Shown here one piece after another: positions 1-8,551 of a stretch of DNA of 64,000 bases. The notes below the pieces were generated by a model, which worked only from the letters and a program-made list of their open reading frames with translations, was not told the DNA's origin and ran no database searches. The stretch comes from Novosphingobium sp. GTDB lineage: Bacteria; Pseudomonadota; Alphaproteobacteria; Sphingomonadales; Sphingomonadaceae. The stretch spans positions 2,976,001 through 3,040,000 of the forward strand of contig NZ_JBCNLP010000001.1 in the NCBI RefSeq assembly GCF_039595395.1, read 5' to 3'. The position numbers and the translations under genes are program-made. The stretch's first letter is position 1, and each line of letters opens with the position of its first letter.

Positions 1-1592
1 AGCTGGAGAAGCGCGTCGATGAGCTGCACGGCTCGGTGGCGGGCCGGTTCGAGGCGCTGGATCAGCGTTCACAGGGCTTCGCCATGGATCTGGAGAAGCA
101 TGAGGAAGAGGCGCGCGACACGCTACGCCGCCGCTCCGCCACGCTGAATGAGGAAATCGCCGCCACCCGCGTCCAGTTGGACGATGAGGAGGCGCAGAGC
201 ATCACCTCGCTGCGCGCCCGCCTGTCGGGCCTGCGCGACGAGACCGCCACGGTGGCCCGCGCGCTGCGCGAGAGCGAGGCCAGCGCGCTGACCGAATGGC
301 AGGGCGTGATCGAGCGTATCGAAGGCCAGCTCCGCGATATGGACGGCCAGATCGAGAAGCGCACCCGCGATCAGATGACTCAGGCGCAGGCGCTGGGCGA
401 GACCGCCCGCGTCGCCACGGCGCGTTATGAGGCGCTGGATGCGCGGCTGACGGTGATCGGCGAAGGCAGCCGCACCTCGATCGACACGATGAGCGAGCGG
501 ATGGATGCCATGGAGCGCCGTCTGGTCGAGGCCGACCGCAGCGTCGGAGCCTTGACCGAGGCCAGTGTGCGCCTGCTGGAGCTGGTGCAGGCCAGCGCGC
601 GCTATACGTCGCAGGAGCTGCCGGCCTCGCTGGGGCAAAGCGAATCGCGTCTGGCCGATTACGGTGGCCGTGTGGCTGCGCTGACCGAGAATATGGCCAG
701 GGCGCGCGCTTCGGGCGAGGCGCTGGCCGAGCATGTCACCAGCGCCGAGGGTCGCATCGCCAATGCCACCCATGCTCTGGGCACGCTGCATGACGGGCTG
801 GATGACCGCGTCGCCGCCCATGGCGAGGCTTTGGCGGCCTTGCGCGCCGCGCTGGTGGTGATGGAGCGTGACAGCGAGAAGCTGGGCGCGCGCGCTCAGG
901 ATGAGCTGGCGACGGCGATCCATGCGCTGGGCGACGCCCTGCGCCAGACGATCAGCGCCATCGAGGAAGAGGGCGCCGAGCGCGTCGCCACGCTGGCCAG
1001 CAAGCTGGGCGCCGACAGCGCCGCACTGATCGAGCGCGCCATGCGCAACCAGAGCGCGGAAATCGCGGGGCAGCTTGAACAATCCGCTTCTCACGCCGCC
1101 GGTCTGGCCAAGGAGGCCGCCGCACAGTTGAAGGTGCAGATGGGTCAGGTCGACGAGCTGGCGGGCCGGTTGGAGCGCCGCGTCAACGATGCCCGCGCCC
1201 GCGCCGAGGAGCAGGTGGACAATGACTTCGCCCGCCGCGTGGCGAGCATCACCGAAACGCTGAACTCCAGCGCCATCGACATCGCCAAGGCGCTGGACAC
1301 CGAAGTCGGCGAGACCGCCTGGGCCGCCTATCTGCGCGGCGAGCGGGGCATTTTCACCCGCCGCGCGGTACGGTTGCTCGACAATGCCGAGGCCAAATCG
1401 GTGCTGGCGACCTATGAGAACGACCCGCATTTCGCGGTCGAGGTCAACCGCTATATCCATGATTTCGAGGGGCTGCTGCGCCAGTTGCTGTCCACGCGCG
1501 ATGGCCATGCGCTGGGGGTGACGCTGTTGTCCTCGGATGTGGGCAAGCTGTATGTGGCGCTGGCTCAGGCGATTGAGCGGCTGCGGAATTAA
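1..1592 (+). CDS. Large coiled-coil protein, TipN-like (5' end outside window)
   Basis: The frame is already coding at base 3, so the real start lies to the left; about 530 residues are visible up to the TAA at 1590-1592. Nearly all of it is Ala/Glu/Arg-rich sequence with heptad character, that is, a very long coiled coil. It is followed by a more globular tail (about base 1310 onward) containing GIFTRRAVRLL, VNRYIHDFEGLLRQLL and DVGKLYVALAQAIERL. A long coiled coil with this kind of tail resembles TipN, the new-pole marker of Caulobacter and relatives, which would place it at the cell pole. That assignment rests on resemblance only; another structural coiled-coil protein is possible. It converges with the Cys-rich gene that ends at 1626. 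Confidence 0.55.
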   Translation, partial: LEKRVDELHGSVAGRFEALDQRSQGFAMDLEKHEEEARDTLRRRSATLNEEIAATRVQLDDEEAQSITSLRARLSGLRDETATVARALRESEASALTEWQGVIERIEGQLRDMDGQIEKRTRDQMTQAQALGETARVATARYEALDARLTVIGEGSRTSIDTMSERMDAMERRLVEADRSVGALTEASVRLLELVQASARYTSQELPASLGQSESRLADYGGRVAALTENMARARASGEALAEHVTSAEGRIANATHALGTLHDGLDDRVAAHGEALAALRAALVVMERDSEKLGARAQDELATAIHALGDALRQTISAIEEEGAERVATLASKLGADSAALIERAMRNQSAEIAGQLEQSASHAAGLAKEAAAQLKVQMGQVDELAGRLERRVNDARARAEEQVDNDFARRVASITETLNSSAIDIAKALDTEVGETAWAAYLRGERGIFTRRAVRLLDNAEAKSVLATYENDPHFAVEVNRYIHDFEGLLRQLLSTRDGHALGVTLLSSDVGKLYVALAQAIERLRN

Positions 1593-1598
1593 GATCGG

Positions 1599-1626
1599 GG
1601 GCTGGCCAGCGACGCTGCGCCAGCCC
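1599..1626. terminator. Hairpin between convergent genes
   Basis: GGGCTGGC (1599-1606) pairs with GCCAGCCC (1619-1626) across a 12-base loop, and sits between the stop codons of the two converging genes. There is no clear T-tract on either side, so its role as a bidirectional terminator is inferred from position. Confidence 0.4.
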
Positions 1627-1964
1627 TATCCGCGAAGATGCGGCGCGATGGCCAGAAGCCGAGCCAATTGCTGTTCGCCATCCCACGCGTCCGGTTTGCA
1701 GCTTGCCACGCGCCATTCCATGGTTAGCCGCCAGGACGCGCGATAGCTTTGCAGCGAAGCGAGGATCGTGCCTTGAGCAGCGGCTGAAGCCGCGGGGTCG
1801 TCGTCGAAACCCGGTTCCCACAGGCAGCATGGGCAGATGCCAGAGCCGGGCATGCCGCCAGCTTCATCATAGGCTTCCCCATCGACATAGGCGGGGAAAC
1901 CACAAGTGGGACAAAGCAGCTTTCCCTCGCCATCGCACACGTTGAACTGCCGGGCATCGATCAT
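1626..1964 (-). CDS. Cysteine-rich CPCC family protein
   Basis: A 112-residue protein with a metal-binding-type cysteine set: CPTC (Cys18 and Cys21) and CPCC (Cys44, 46 and 47), followed by the acidic stretch WEPGFDDD. This CPxC...CPCC-WEPGFDDD arrangement is the hallmark of the Cys_rich_CPCC domain family, whose function is unknown. There is no signal peptide or membrane segment, so it is probably cytosolic and zinc-binding. It lies 10 bases downstream of the DUF1467 gene and is the last gene of the long minus-strand run that starts with nuoA. It may be translated from the distal part of that transcript. Confidence 0.7.
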   Translation of the reverse strand: MIDARQFNVCDGEGKLLCPTCGFPAYVDGEAYDEAGGMPGSGICPCCLWEPGFDDDPAASAAAQGTILASLQSYRASWRLTMEWRVASCKPDAWDGEQQLARLLAIAPHLRG

Positions 1965-1974
1965 GCCGGAAGAC

Positions 1975-2265
1975 TCAATACCCCGCGCCCTTCAGCGAGG
2001 CCGGCGGATGGATCACGCTGACATCGTCAATCGTGATCCATCCGAACTGCAGATTGGCATAGAACAGCCCGAACAGCACTGCGGACAGGATCGTCGCGCG
2101 CAAGGCCACGCGACCGGGGCGGAAATTGGCGGGGGCGCTGGTCGCCTGCCCTCTCACCAGCTCCTCGCCATTTTCCTCATGCGTGCGGATGCCGAAAGGC
2201 ATCACCAGAAACGCCGACATCACCCAGAACAGCAGGTAAATCGCGAGAATCGACGTCCAGCGCAT
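1975..2265 (-). CDS. DUF1467 family membrane protein
   Basis: A 96-residue protein with two hydrophobic segments (about residues 5-22 and 55-75) separated by a short polar stretch (THEENGEELVRGQATSAP). The FGIRTHEE motif and the two-helix layout match DUF1467, small inner-membrane proteins found almost only in alphaproteobacteria and usually encoded just after RNase J, as here (6-base gap). No biochemical role is established. The gene is probably cotranscribed with the RNase J gene. Confidence 0.8.
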   Translation of the reverse strand: MRWTSILAIYLLFWVMSAFLVMPFGIRTHEENGEELVRGQATSAPANFRPGRVALRATILSAVLFGLFYANLQFGWITIDDVSVIHPPASLKGAGY

Positions 2266-2271
2266 TGAAAA

Positions 2272-3921
2272 TCAACCTTCCAGCAGCATCACCTTGACCT
2301 GAGGCTTCTTACCACACCAGCGCAGCGCGGCACGGCGCGCAGCCAGACGGGCGGCCTCGGTGATGGCATCGCGGTCGCGGGCATCACTGCCCTTCAGCTT
2401 GCCCACGGCCTTCACCACATCGCCGATGGCTTCCTCGACGAACTGATCGTAATCCTCAACCAGCGGCAGGCCGATGCCTTCGACGCGCACCCTTCCGCTC
2501 TTGCTGCCGATCTGCCCGGCCAGAGCCACAACAACCACACCCGCATGGGCCAGACGGCGGCGCATCACCACCGCCTCGCCATCGGCGGGCCCGATGATGT
2601 CGCCATCGAGCACCAGACGCCCGGCGCGCACCGTGTCGAACTTGCCCGGCTTGCCCGGCGCCAGGCGGCACAGATCGCCGTTCACCTGATTGACGATATG
2701 CCGGATGCCCTTGGCCTTGCCGACGCGGCCCTGCTCACGCATATGGCGGACCTCGCCATGCACCGGCACTAGGATTTCCGGACGGAGCCAGCCATAAAGC
2801 TCTTCCAGCTCGGGGCGACCGGGGTGGCCGGAGACATGGATCATGCTCTGGCGGTCGGTGACCAGCGTGATGCCCTTGGCGGCAAGCTGGTTCTGGATCT
2901 TCCCGATGGGGATCTCATTGCCGGGGATCTGGCGGCTGGAGAACAGCACCACATCGCCCTTGTCGAGCTTGATGGGATGGTTGTCATCCGCGATGCGGGC
3001 CAGCGCGGCCCGCGGCTCGCCCTGCCCGCCGGTGGCGACGATCAGCACCTCGCCGCGCGGCAGGTCCATCGCATAGTCGGCATCGATCAGATCGGGCAGA
3101 TCATTGAGGTAACCGCAGGCCTTGGCGCTGGCGATGATGCGGTCGAGCGAACGGCCCGAGGCGCACAGCCGGCGGTTGGTCGCCTTGGCCACCTTGCCCA
3201 GCGTTTTCAGCCGCGCCACATTGGAGGCGAAGGTGGTCACCACCACGCGCTTGCCCTTGTGACGGCTGATTTCCTCCATCAGCCCGCGCGCCACATCGCC
3301 CTCGCTGCCCGAAGGCTCGGGGTTGAAGATATTGGTGCTGTCGCAGACCACCGCCAGCACGCCCTCATCGCCAATGGCGGTGAGCTGCTCGGGGGTTGCG
3401 GGCTGGCCGATCAGCGGCTCCTTGTCGAGCTTCCAGTCGCCGGTATGGAAGACCTTGCCATAGGGTGTGTCGATCAGCAGGGCGTTGCCCTCGGCGATCG
3501 AATGCGCCAGCGGCACATAGCGGATGCCGAAAGGCCCCAGCGCGAAGCGGTCGAGGTGATCGATGACGATCAGCTCGACCGTATCGGTCAGCCCGGCCTC
3601 GTCCAGCTTGGCCGCGACCAGCTTGGCGGTAAAAGGCGTGGCATAGAGCGGCACGCCAAGGTCCGCGGCGAAATAGGGCACCGCGCCAATATGATCCTCA
3701 TGCGCGTGAGTCAGCACCACGCCGAGCAGGTCCTGGCGGCGCTCCTCGATGAAGTCCAGATCGGCGAAGACCAGATCGATGCCGGGATATTCATTGCCGC
3801 TGAAGGTCATCCCCAGATCGACCATCAGCCATTTGCCGTCGCACCCATAGAGGTTGACGTTCATGCCGATCTCGCCGGATCCCCCCAGCGCGCAAAAAAG
3901 CAGTTCGTCACCCGGTTTCAG
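2272..3921 (-). CDS. rnj: Ribonuclease J, apparent CTG start
   Basis: RNase J is a metallo-beta-lactamase/beta-CASP nuclease with 5'-3' exo- and endonuclease activity in mRNA decay and rRNA maturation. The metal motif HAHEDH lies in LTHAHEDHIGAVPY, and the beta-CASP part includes VVVTTFASNVARL and PVHGEVRHM. The first in-frame ATG (3864) would begin inside the conserved first strand. The frame stays open upstream and reads L-KPGDELLFCALGGSGEIG before that ATG, which is the normal family N-terminus. Between the upstream TGA (3934-3936) and 3864 there is no ATG, GTG or TTG. A CTG at 3919-3921 lies 7 bases after a good AAAGGA site, so I place the start there (549 residues). It follows coaX by 69 bases and precedes the DUF1467 gene by 6. 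Confidence 0.9.
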   Translation of the reverse strand: MKPGDELLFCALGGSGEIGMNVNLYGCDGKWLMVDLGMTFSGNEYPGIDLVFADLDFIEERRQDLLGVVLTHAHEDHIGAVPYFAADLGVPLYATPFTAKLVAAKLDEAGLTDTVELIVIDHLDRFALGPFGIRYVPLAHSIAEGNALLIDTPYGKVFHTGDWKLDKEPLIGQPATPEQLTAIGDEGVLAVVCDSTNIFNPEPSGSEGDVARGLMEEISRHKGKRVVVTTFASNVARLKTLGKVAKATNRRLCASGRSLDRIIASAKACGYLNDLPDLIDADYAMDLPRGEVLIVATGGQGEPRAALARIADDNHPIKLDKGDVVLFSSRQIPGNEIPIGKIQNQLAAKGITLVTDRQSMIHVSGHPGRPELEELYGWLRPEILVPVHGEVRHMREQGRVGKAKGIRHIVNQVNGDLCRLAPGKPGKFDTVRAGRLVLDGDIIGPADGEAVVMRRRLAHAGVVVVALAGQIGSKSGRVRVEGIGLPLVEDYDQFVEEAIGDVVKAVGKLKGSDARDRDAITEAARLAARRAALRWCGKKPQVKVMLLEG

Positions 3922-3990
3922 CGTCTTGTCCTTTCAAGCCGCGCTTCTCGCGCGCAAAATCATTGTGGCGCGCCTGCGTTGCGCGCAAAA

Positions 3991-4770
3991 TTAACGTGTC
4001 GCGGCTCGCTGGGCCAGAAGCGCCAGCCCGTCAAGCGTAAGGTCGGGGTCCACAGCGTCGAACAGCCCCGGATGGCCGTTGAACAGCACCGCCAGGCCGC
4101 CTGTCGCCACCACCTTGGCGGAGCGGCCGATCTGGTGGCGCATGCGCTCGATCAGCCCCTCCATCATCGAGACATAGCCCCAATAGATGCCGATCAGCAT
4201 CTGATCCTCGGTGTTGGTGCCGATCACGCTTTCCGTCGCCGGGCGGGCGATGGCGATGCGCGGCAGCTTGGCCGTGTTGCCCACCAGCGCGTCGAGCGAC
4301 AGATTGAGCCCCGGCGCGATGATCCCGCCCTTATAGGCGCCGTTGAAATCGATGGCGTCGATGGTGGTCGCCGTGCCGAAATCGACGATGATCAGATCGC
4401 CGGGATATTTGGCATGGGCGCCGATGGCATTGACCGCGCGGTCCGCCCCCAGCGACTTGGGCTGGTCGACATCGATGTCGATGCCGTAGCCGGCGGCGCC
4501 CTGCCCCGCGATCAGTGGCTCGACGCCAAAATATTTGGTGCAGAGCACCTCCAGATTGTGAAGCGCGCGCGGCACCACGGTGGAGATGATGATGGTTTCC
4601 ACCACGGCACGCATATGCCCCTCGATCGAGAGCAGTTGCATCAGCCAGACGGCATATTCATCGGCGGTGCGGCGCGGATCGGTGGCGATGCGCCAGCGCG
4701 CCTTGATCGTCAGCCCGTCGAACAGGGCGAAGACGACATTGGTGTTGCCGACATCGACGGCGAGCAGCAT
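3991..4770 (-). CDS. coaX: Type III pantothenate kinase
   Basis: Catalyses ATP-dependent phosphorylation of pantothenate, the first step of coenzyme A synthesis. The 259-residue length and the ASKHA-fold signatures fit the type III enzyme: MLLAVDVGNTNVVFALFDG at the N-terminus (phosphate-1 loop with the DxGNT motif), GADRAVNAIGA (substrate/cation loop), and IIVDFGTATTIDAID (phosphate-2 loop). It lies between birA and rnj, an order widely conserved in alphaproteobacteria. The 39-base gap to birA and 69-base gap to rnj suggest cotranscription. The type III enzyme typically needs a monovalent cation and is not feedback-inhibited by CoA. Confidence 0.95.
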   Translation of the reverse strand: MLLAVDVGNTNVVFALFDGLTIKARWRIATDPRRTADEYAVWLMQLLSIEGHMRAVVETIIISTVVPRALHNLEVLCTKYFGVEPLIAGQGAAGYGIDIDVDQPKSLGADRAVNAIGAHAKYPGDLIIVDFGTATTIDAIDFNGAYKGGIIAPGLNLSLDALVGNTAKLPRIAIARPATESVIGTNTEDQMLIGIYWGYVSMMEGLIERMRHQIGRSAKVVATGGLAVLFNGHPGLFDAVDPDLTLDGLALLAQRAATR

Positions 4771-4809
4771 GGCAATCCCCTCAAGCGATTGTGTCGACTG
4801 ATATGTGTG

Positions 4810-5520
4810 TCAGGCGAGATTGATATCGCCCGCATGAATGATGCGTGTGGTGCCGTCTGCCAGCGCCAGACGCAAGGCTCCTTGTTCGTCCAGCCCGGCA
4901 AAATGCCCTTGCAGCGTGCTGCCCGAAGGTTCGATCACGGACAAAGGTGTGCCCAAAGGATGGGCCACAGCCTGCCAGCGGCCGACCAGCGGGCCAAGCC
5001 CATAGCTGCGCCAGAGCGCCAGTTGAGACGCAAAGGCAGAGATCAGCCTTTCGGCGAAATGATCGACATCCGGAGCGGGCACCAGATCGGCCAGCGCGCA
5101 GGTGGCGCGATCGGGCAGGCTGGGCGCCTGCGCCAGATTGACGCCAATCCCCACAACGACAGCATCGCCGACCCGCTCCAGCAGGATACCGGCCAGCTTA
5201 GCGCCATCGACCAGCAGATCGTTGGGCCATTTCAGCATGGCCCGATGAGGCGCCGGCACATAAGGCGCGACAGCCTCATGCACCGCCAGACCGGCAACCA
5301 GCGCCAGCGATCCGGCATGAGGCTCGCCCGGCGACAGGCGTACCACGCCCGAGCCCATGAAATTGCCCGCGCCGTCGTTCCAGACACGCCCCAAACGACC
5401 ACGCCCGGCGTTTTGGCGCCGGGCGACAAGCCAGAAACCATCGCCCAGCGGCTCGCCCGCAGCCAGCCTTGCAAGAAGGTCGGCGTTGGTCGAGCCGGTG
5501 ACGGCGACGGTTTCGATCAA
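4810..5520 (-). CDS. birA: Biotin--[acetyl-CoA-carboxylase] ligase (no DNA-binding domain)
   Basis: Attaches biotin through biotinyl-AMP to the carrier protein of acetyl-CoA carboxylase. In 236 residues it holds the catalytic core: SVTGSTN-type start (TGSTNADLL), the biotinyl-AMP loop GRGRLGRVW and the KWPNDLLVDGAKLAGIL block. It lacks the N-terminal helix-turn-helix of the E. coli protein, so it should be a plain enzyme and not a biotin-operon repressor. The gene starts 11 bases after nuoN and is followed by coaX, so it is probably read from the nuo transcript. Confidence 0.93.
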   Translation of the reverse strand: MIETVAVTGSTNADLLARLAAGEPLGDGFWLVARRQNAGRGRLGRVWNDGAGNFMGSGVVRLSPGEPHAGSLALVAGLAVHEAVAPYVPAPHRAMLKWPNDLLVDGAKLAGILLERVGDAVVVGIGVNLAQAPSLPDRATCALADLVPAPDVDHFAERLISAFASQLALWRSYGLGPLVGRWQAVAHPLGTPLSVIEPSGSTLQGHFAGLDEQGALRLALADGTTRIIHAGDINLA

Positions 5521-5531
5521 AGGCTCTGGTC

Positions 5532-6989
5532 TCAGTGGATCAGGCTGGCGATGGCGGTATCAGCCAGACGGCCCAGGGGACCGGTCAGCAGATAGCCCAG
5601 CGGCGAGAGGAACACGCAGCCGATGGCAACCAGAGCGGTGTAAACCGGATCGCACTTGCCGCCGATCTTGCCCGAGGGCTCGTCGAAGAACATCACCTTG
5701 ACGACCTTCAGATAGTAGAAGGCGCCGATGACGCTGGCCGCGATACCGATGGCAGCCAGCGGAACATAGCCCGCCTTCACCACGGCCATGAAGACCACGA
5801 ACTTGCCCCAGAAGCCGAACAGCGGCGGAATACCCGCAAGGCTGAACATCGCAATGGCCAGAGCAGCGGCCAGACCCGGCTTCACGCGCGAGAGGCCCGC
5901 CAGATCGGCGATCTTCTCGATCTGGTTGCCTTCGTGATCCGTCAGCATCAGCACCGAGACGAAGCTGACCAGCGAGGTGATCACATAGATCGCCAGATAG
6001 ACCAGCATGGCCGAGCCACCCGCCGCCGTGCCCGTCGCCAGACCCAGCAGCATGAAGCCGACGTTGTTGATCGACGAGTAAGCCAGCAGGCGCTTGATGT
6101 TGCCCTGCCCGATGGCGCCCAGCGCGCCGACCACGATCGAGGCGATGGCCGCGAACATCACGATCTGCTGCCAGGCGTCCGACTGCGTGCCGAAAGCACC
6201 CAGAGCGACGCGGATGGTCAGGGCCAGAGCGGCAGCCTTGGGCGCGGTGGCGAAGAAGGTGGTGACGGGGGTCGGGGCGCCTTCGTAAACGTCGGGCGTC
6301 CACATGTGGAAGGGCACGGCGCTGATCTTGAAGGCAAGGCCGGCCAGCACGAAGACGATGCCGAACAGCGCGCCGGTGGTCATGCCATGGCCCAGAGCGG
6401 CGTGAATGGCGTCGAACTGGGTCGAACCGGTGAAGCCATAGGTCAGGCTGATGCCGAAGAGCAGAATGCCCGAGGCCAGCGAACCCAGTACGAAATACTT
6501 CAGACCGGCTTCGGCCGAACGCTCATCGGTGCGCAGCATAGCTGCCAGCACGTAAGAGGCCAGCGAGTTCATTTCCAGACCGATATACAGCGTGAGCATA
6601 TCGGTGGCCGAGACCATGATCCCCATGCCCAGCGCCGCGAACAGCACCAGGATCGGGAATTCGGCGCGGTAAGTGCCCGCCTTCTCGAAGAACTTGGGAG
6701 CCACGACCAGCGTGACGGCGGCGCTCAGATAGACAAGGATCTTGGCGTAGGACGCAAAGCTGTCCTGAGCGAACTGGCCCGAGAAGGCCGAGACCTCAAC
6801 GCCATGGCGGCCCAGCATCAGCGAAGGCATGGCCATGATCGCCGCGGCGGCGAGCGCCAGGATCGAGGCAAAGGAAATCGTGCGGGCAGACTTGTCGCCG
6901 CCCCATGCCGAGACGAGCAGCAGAAGCAGGCCAAAGCCGCTAAGCATTTCCTCGCTCAGCACGAGGCCCAGGGATGTGAGAAGATTCAT
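5532..6989 (-). CDS. nuoN: NADH-quinone oxidoreductase subunit N
   Basis: One of the three antiporter-like, proton-pumping membrane subunits of complex I. At 485 residues with about 14 hydrophobic segments it has the family length. The helix VLGSLASGILLFGISLTYG and the AYSSINNVGFMLLGLATG and MFSLAGIPPLFGFWGKF stretches are the conserved lysine/helix-7 and helix-12 regions. The ATG (6987-6989) overlaps the nuoM stop codon by one base (TAATG), which indicates translational coupling. It is the last nuo gene; birA follows after 11 bases. Confidence 0.96.
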   Translation of the reverse strand: MNLLTSLGLVLSEEMLSGFGLLLLLVSAWGGDKSARTISFASILALAAAAIMAMPSLMLGRHGVEVSAFSGQFAQDSFASYAKILVYLSAAVTLVVAPKFFEKAGTYRAEFPILVLFAALGMGIMVSATDMLTLYIGLEMNSLASYVLAAMLRTDERSAEAGLKYFVLGSLASGILLFGISLTYGFTGSTQFDAIHAALGHGMTTGALFGIVFVLAGLAFKISAVPFHMWTPDVYEGAPTPVTTFFATAPKAAALALTIRVALGAFGTQSDAWQQIVMFAAIASIVVGALGAIGQGNIKRLLAYSSINNVGFMLLGLATGTAAGGSAMLVYLAIYVITSLVSFVSVLMLTDHEGNQIEKIADLAGLSRVKPGLAAALAIAMFSLAGIPPLFGFWGKFVVFMAVVKAGYVPLAAIGIAASVIGAFYYLKVVKVMFFDEPSGKIGGKCDPVYTALVAIGCVFLSPLGYLLTGPLGRLADTAIASLIH

Positions 6990-8524
6990 TATTCAGCACT
7001 CCCCTGAGCGTGCGCTTCTTCCGCCTTGGCCTCGGGATGACCGGCGGTGACCTGCGCGTCGCCCTTGGGCTTGGCCTGAGCGAGGCGCGCGTCGAGATGG
7101 GCGACATCGGCATGCACCGGCGCCATGAAGGTTTCGGGATAGACACCCATCCACAGCGTCAGCGCGGCGAGCGGGGCCAGCAGCAGCCATTCGCGCGCGT
7201 CGATGTCGGGCATGGCGGCGGCATCGGCGTTCTTCTGCTCACCGAAGGCCACGCGGCGGTAGAGATACAGCATGTAAGCCGCACCCAGAATGATGCCGGT
7301 GGTGGAGATCAGCGCGATCCAGCTCGAAGCCTGGTAGATACCGGCCAGCGACAGGAACTCACCGACGAAGTTGGCGGTGCCGGGCAGGCCGACCGACGCC
7401 ATGGTGAAGAACATGAAGAACAGCGAGTACTTGGGCATGTTGATCGACAGGCCGCCGTAGCGCTTGATCTCGCGGGTGTGCAGGCGGTCGTAGATCACGC
7501 CGACGCAGAGGAAGAGCGCGCCCGAGACCAGACCATGCGCCAGCATGACGGCGATCGAACCTTCCAGACCCTGCTGGTTGAAGGCGAAGAGACCCACGGT
7601 CACGATGGCCATGTGAGCAACCGACGAATAGGCGATCAGCTTCTTCATGTCGGTCTGCACCAGGGCGACCAGCGAGGTGTAGACCACCGCGACGATCGAC
7701 AGGCCCCAGATCAACGGCGCGAAATAGGCCGAGGCTTCGGGGAACATGGGCAGGCTGAAGCGGATGAAACCGTAGCCGCCCATCTTCAGCAGCACGCCAG
7801 CCAGAATGACCGAACCGGCGGTCGGCGCCTGAACGTGGGCGTCGGGCAGCCAGGTGTGGACCGGCCACATCGGCATCTTCACCGCGAAGCTGGCGAAGAA
7901 GGCGAGCCACAGCCACTTCTGGGCGGCAACCGGGAAGTTGTAGGCCATCAGGGTGGGCACATCGGTGGTGCCGGCCTCATTCACCATCCACATCATCGCA
8001 ATCAGCATCAGCACCGAGCCGAGCAGCGTGTAGAGGAAGAACTTGTAGCTGGCGTAGATGCGATCCGCACCGCCCCAGATGCCGATGATCAGATACATCG
8101 GGATCAGGCCGGCTTCGAACATGATGTAGAACAGGAAGATGTCCTGCGCGGTGAACACGCCGATCATCAGCGTTTCGATCAGCAGGAAGGCGGCCATATA
8201 TTCGGGCACGCGCTTTTCGATCGCGTGCCAGCTGGCGCCGATGCAGATCGGCATCAGCAGCACCGACAGGCCGATCAGCGTCAGCGCGATGCCGTCGATG
8301 CCGAGCGCCCATTTGAAGCCCGCGAAGAGCGGAACGCTCTCCTGGAACTGCCACTGGGCGCCGCCCACCTGGAATTGTGACCACAGATAGATGCCGAGGA
8401 CAAAGTCCACCAGCGTGCCCGCCAGCGCGATCCAGCGCGCGCCCTTCGCATCAGCGAAGAGACATGCGATGGCCGCGACCAGCGGAACCGCCAGCATCAG
8501 CGAAAGGATTGGAAAACCGTTCAT
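6989..8524 (-). CDS. nuoM: NADH-quinone oxidoreductase subunit M
   Basis: Proton-pumping, antiporter-like inner-membrane subunit of complex I, 511 residues and about 14 transmembrane helices. Conserved blocks are visible: FEAGLIPMYLIIGIWGG, FAVKMPMWPVHTWLPDAHV, MKKLIAYSSVAHM and ASVGLPGTANFVGEF. The hydrophilic C-terminus is rich in Ala, Lys and Glu. It lies 27 bases after nuoL and its stop overlaps the start of nuoN. Confidence 0.96.
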   Translation of the reverse strand: MNGFPILSLMLAVPLVAAIACLFADAKGARWIALAGTLVDFVLGIYLWSQFQVGGAQWQFQESVPLFAGFKWALGIDGIALTLIGLSVLLMPICIGASWHAIEKRVPEYMAAFLLIETLMIGVFTAQDIFLFYIMFEAGLIPMYLIIGIWGGADRIYASYKFFLYTLLGSVLMLIAMMWMVNEAGTTDVPTLMAYNFPVAAQKWLWLAFFASFAVKMPMWPVHTWLPDAHVQAPTAGSVILAGVLLKMGGYGFIRFSLPMFPEASAYFAPLIWGLSIVAVVYTSLVALVQTDMKKLIAYSSVAHMAIVTVGLFAFNQQGLEGSIAVMLAHGLVSGALFLCVGVIYDRLHTREIKRYGGLSINMPKYSLFFMFFTMASVGLPGTANFVGEFLSLAGIYQASSWIALISTTGIILGAAYMLYLYRRVAFGEQKNADAAAMPDIDAREWLLLAPLAALTLWMGVYPETFMAPVHADVAHLDARLAQAKPKGDAQVTAGHPEAKAEEAHAQGSAE

Positions 8525-8551
8525 TGTTTGCGTGCCCTGTCGCTGATGCCT

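Noticed and set aside
2824..5595. 923-codon open frame on the plus strand
   Set aside because: Antisense to rnj, coaX and birA, which are recognised families. The translation is rich in His, Asp, Gln and Arg, typical of the shadow frame of high-GC genes.
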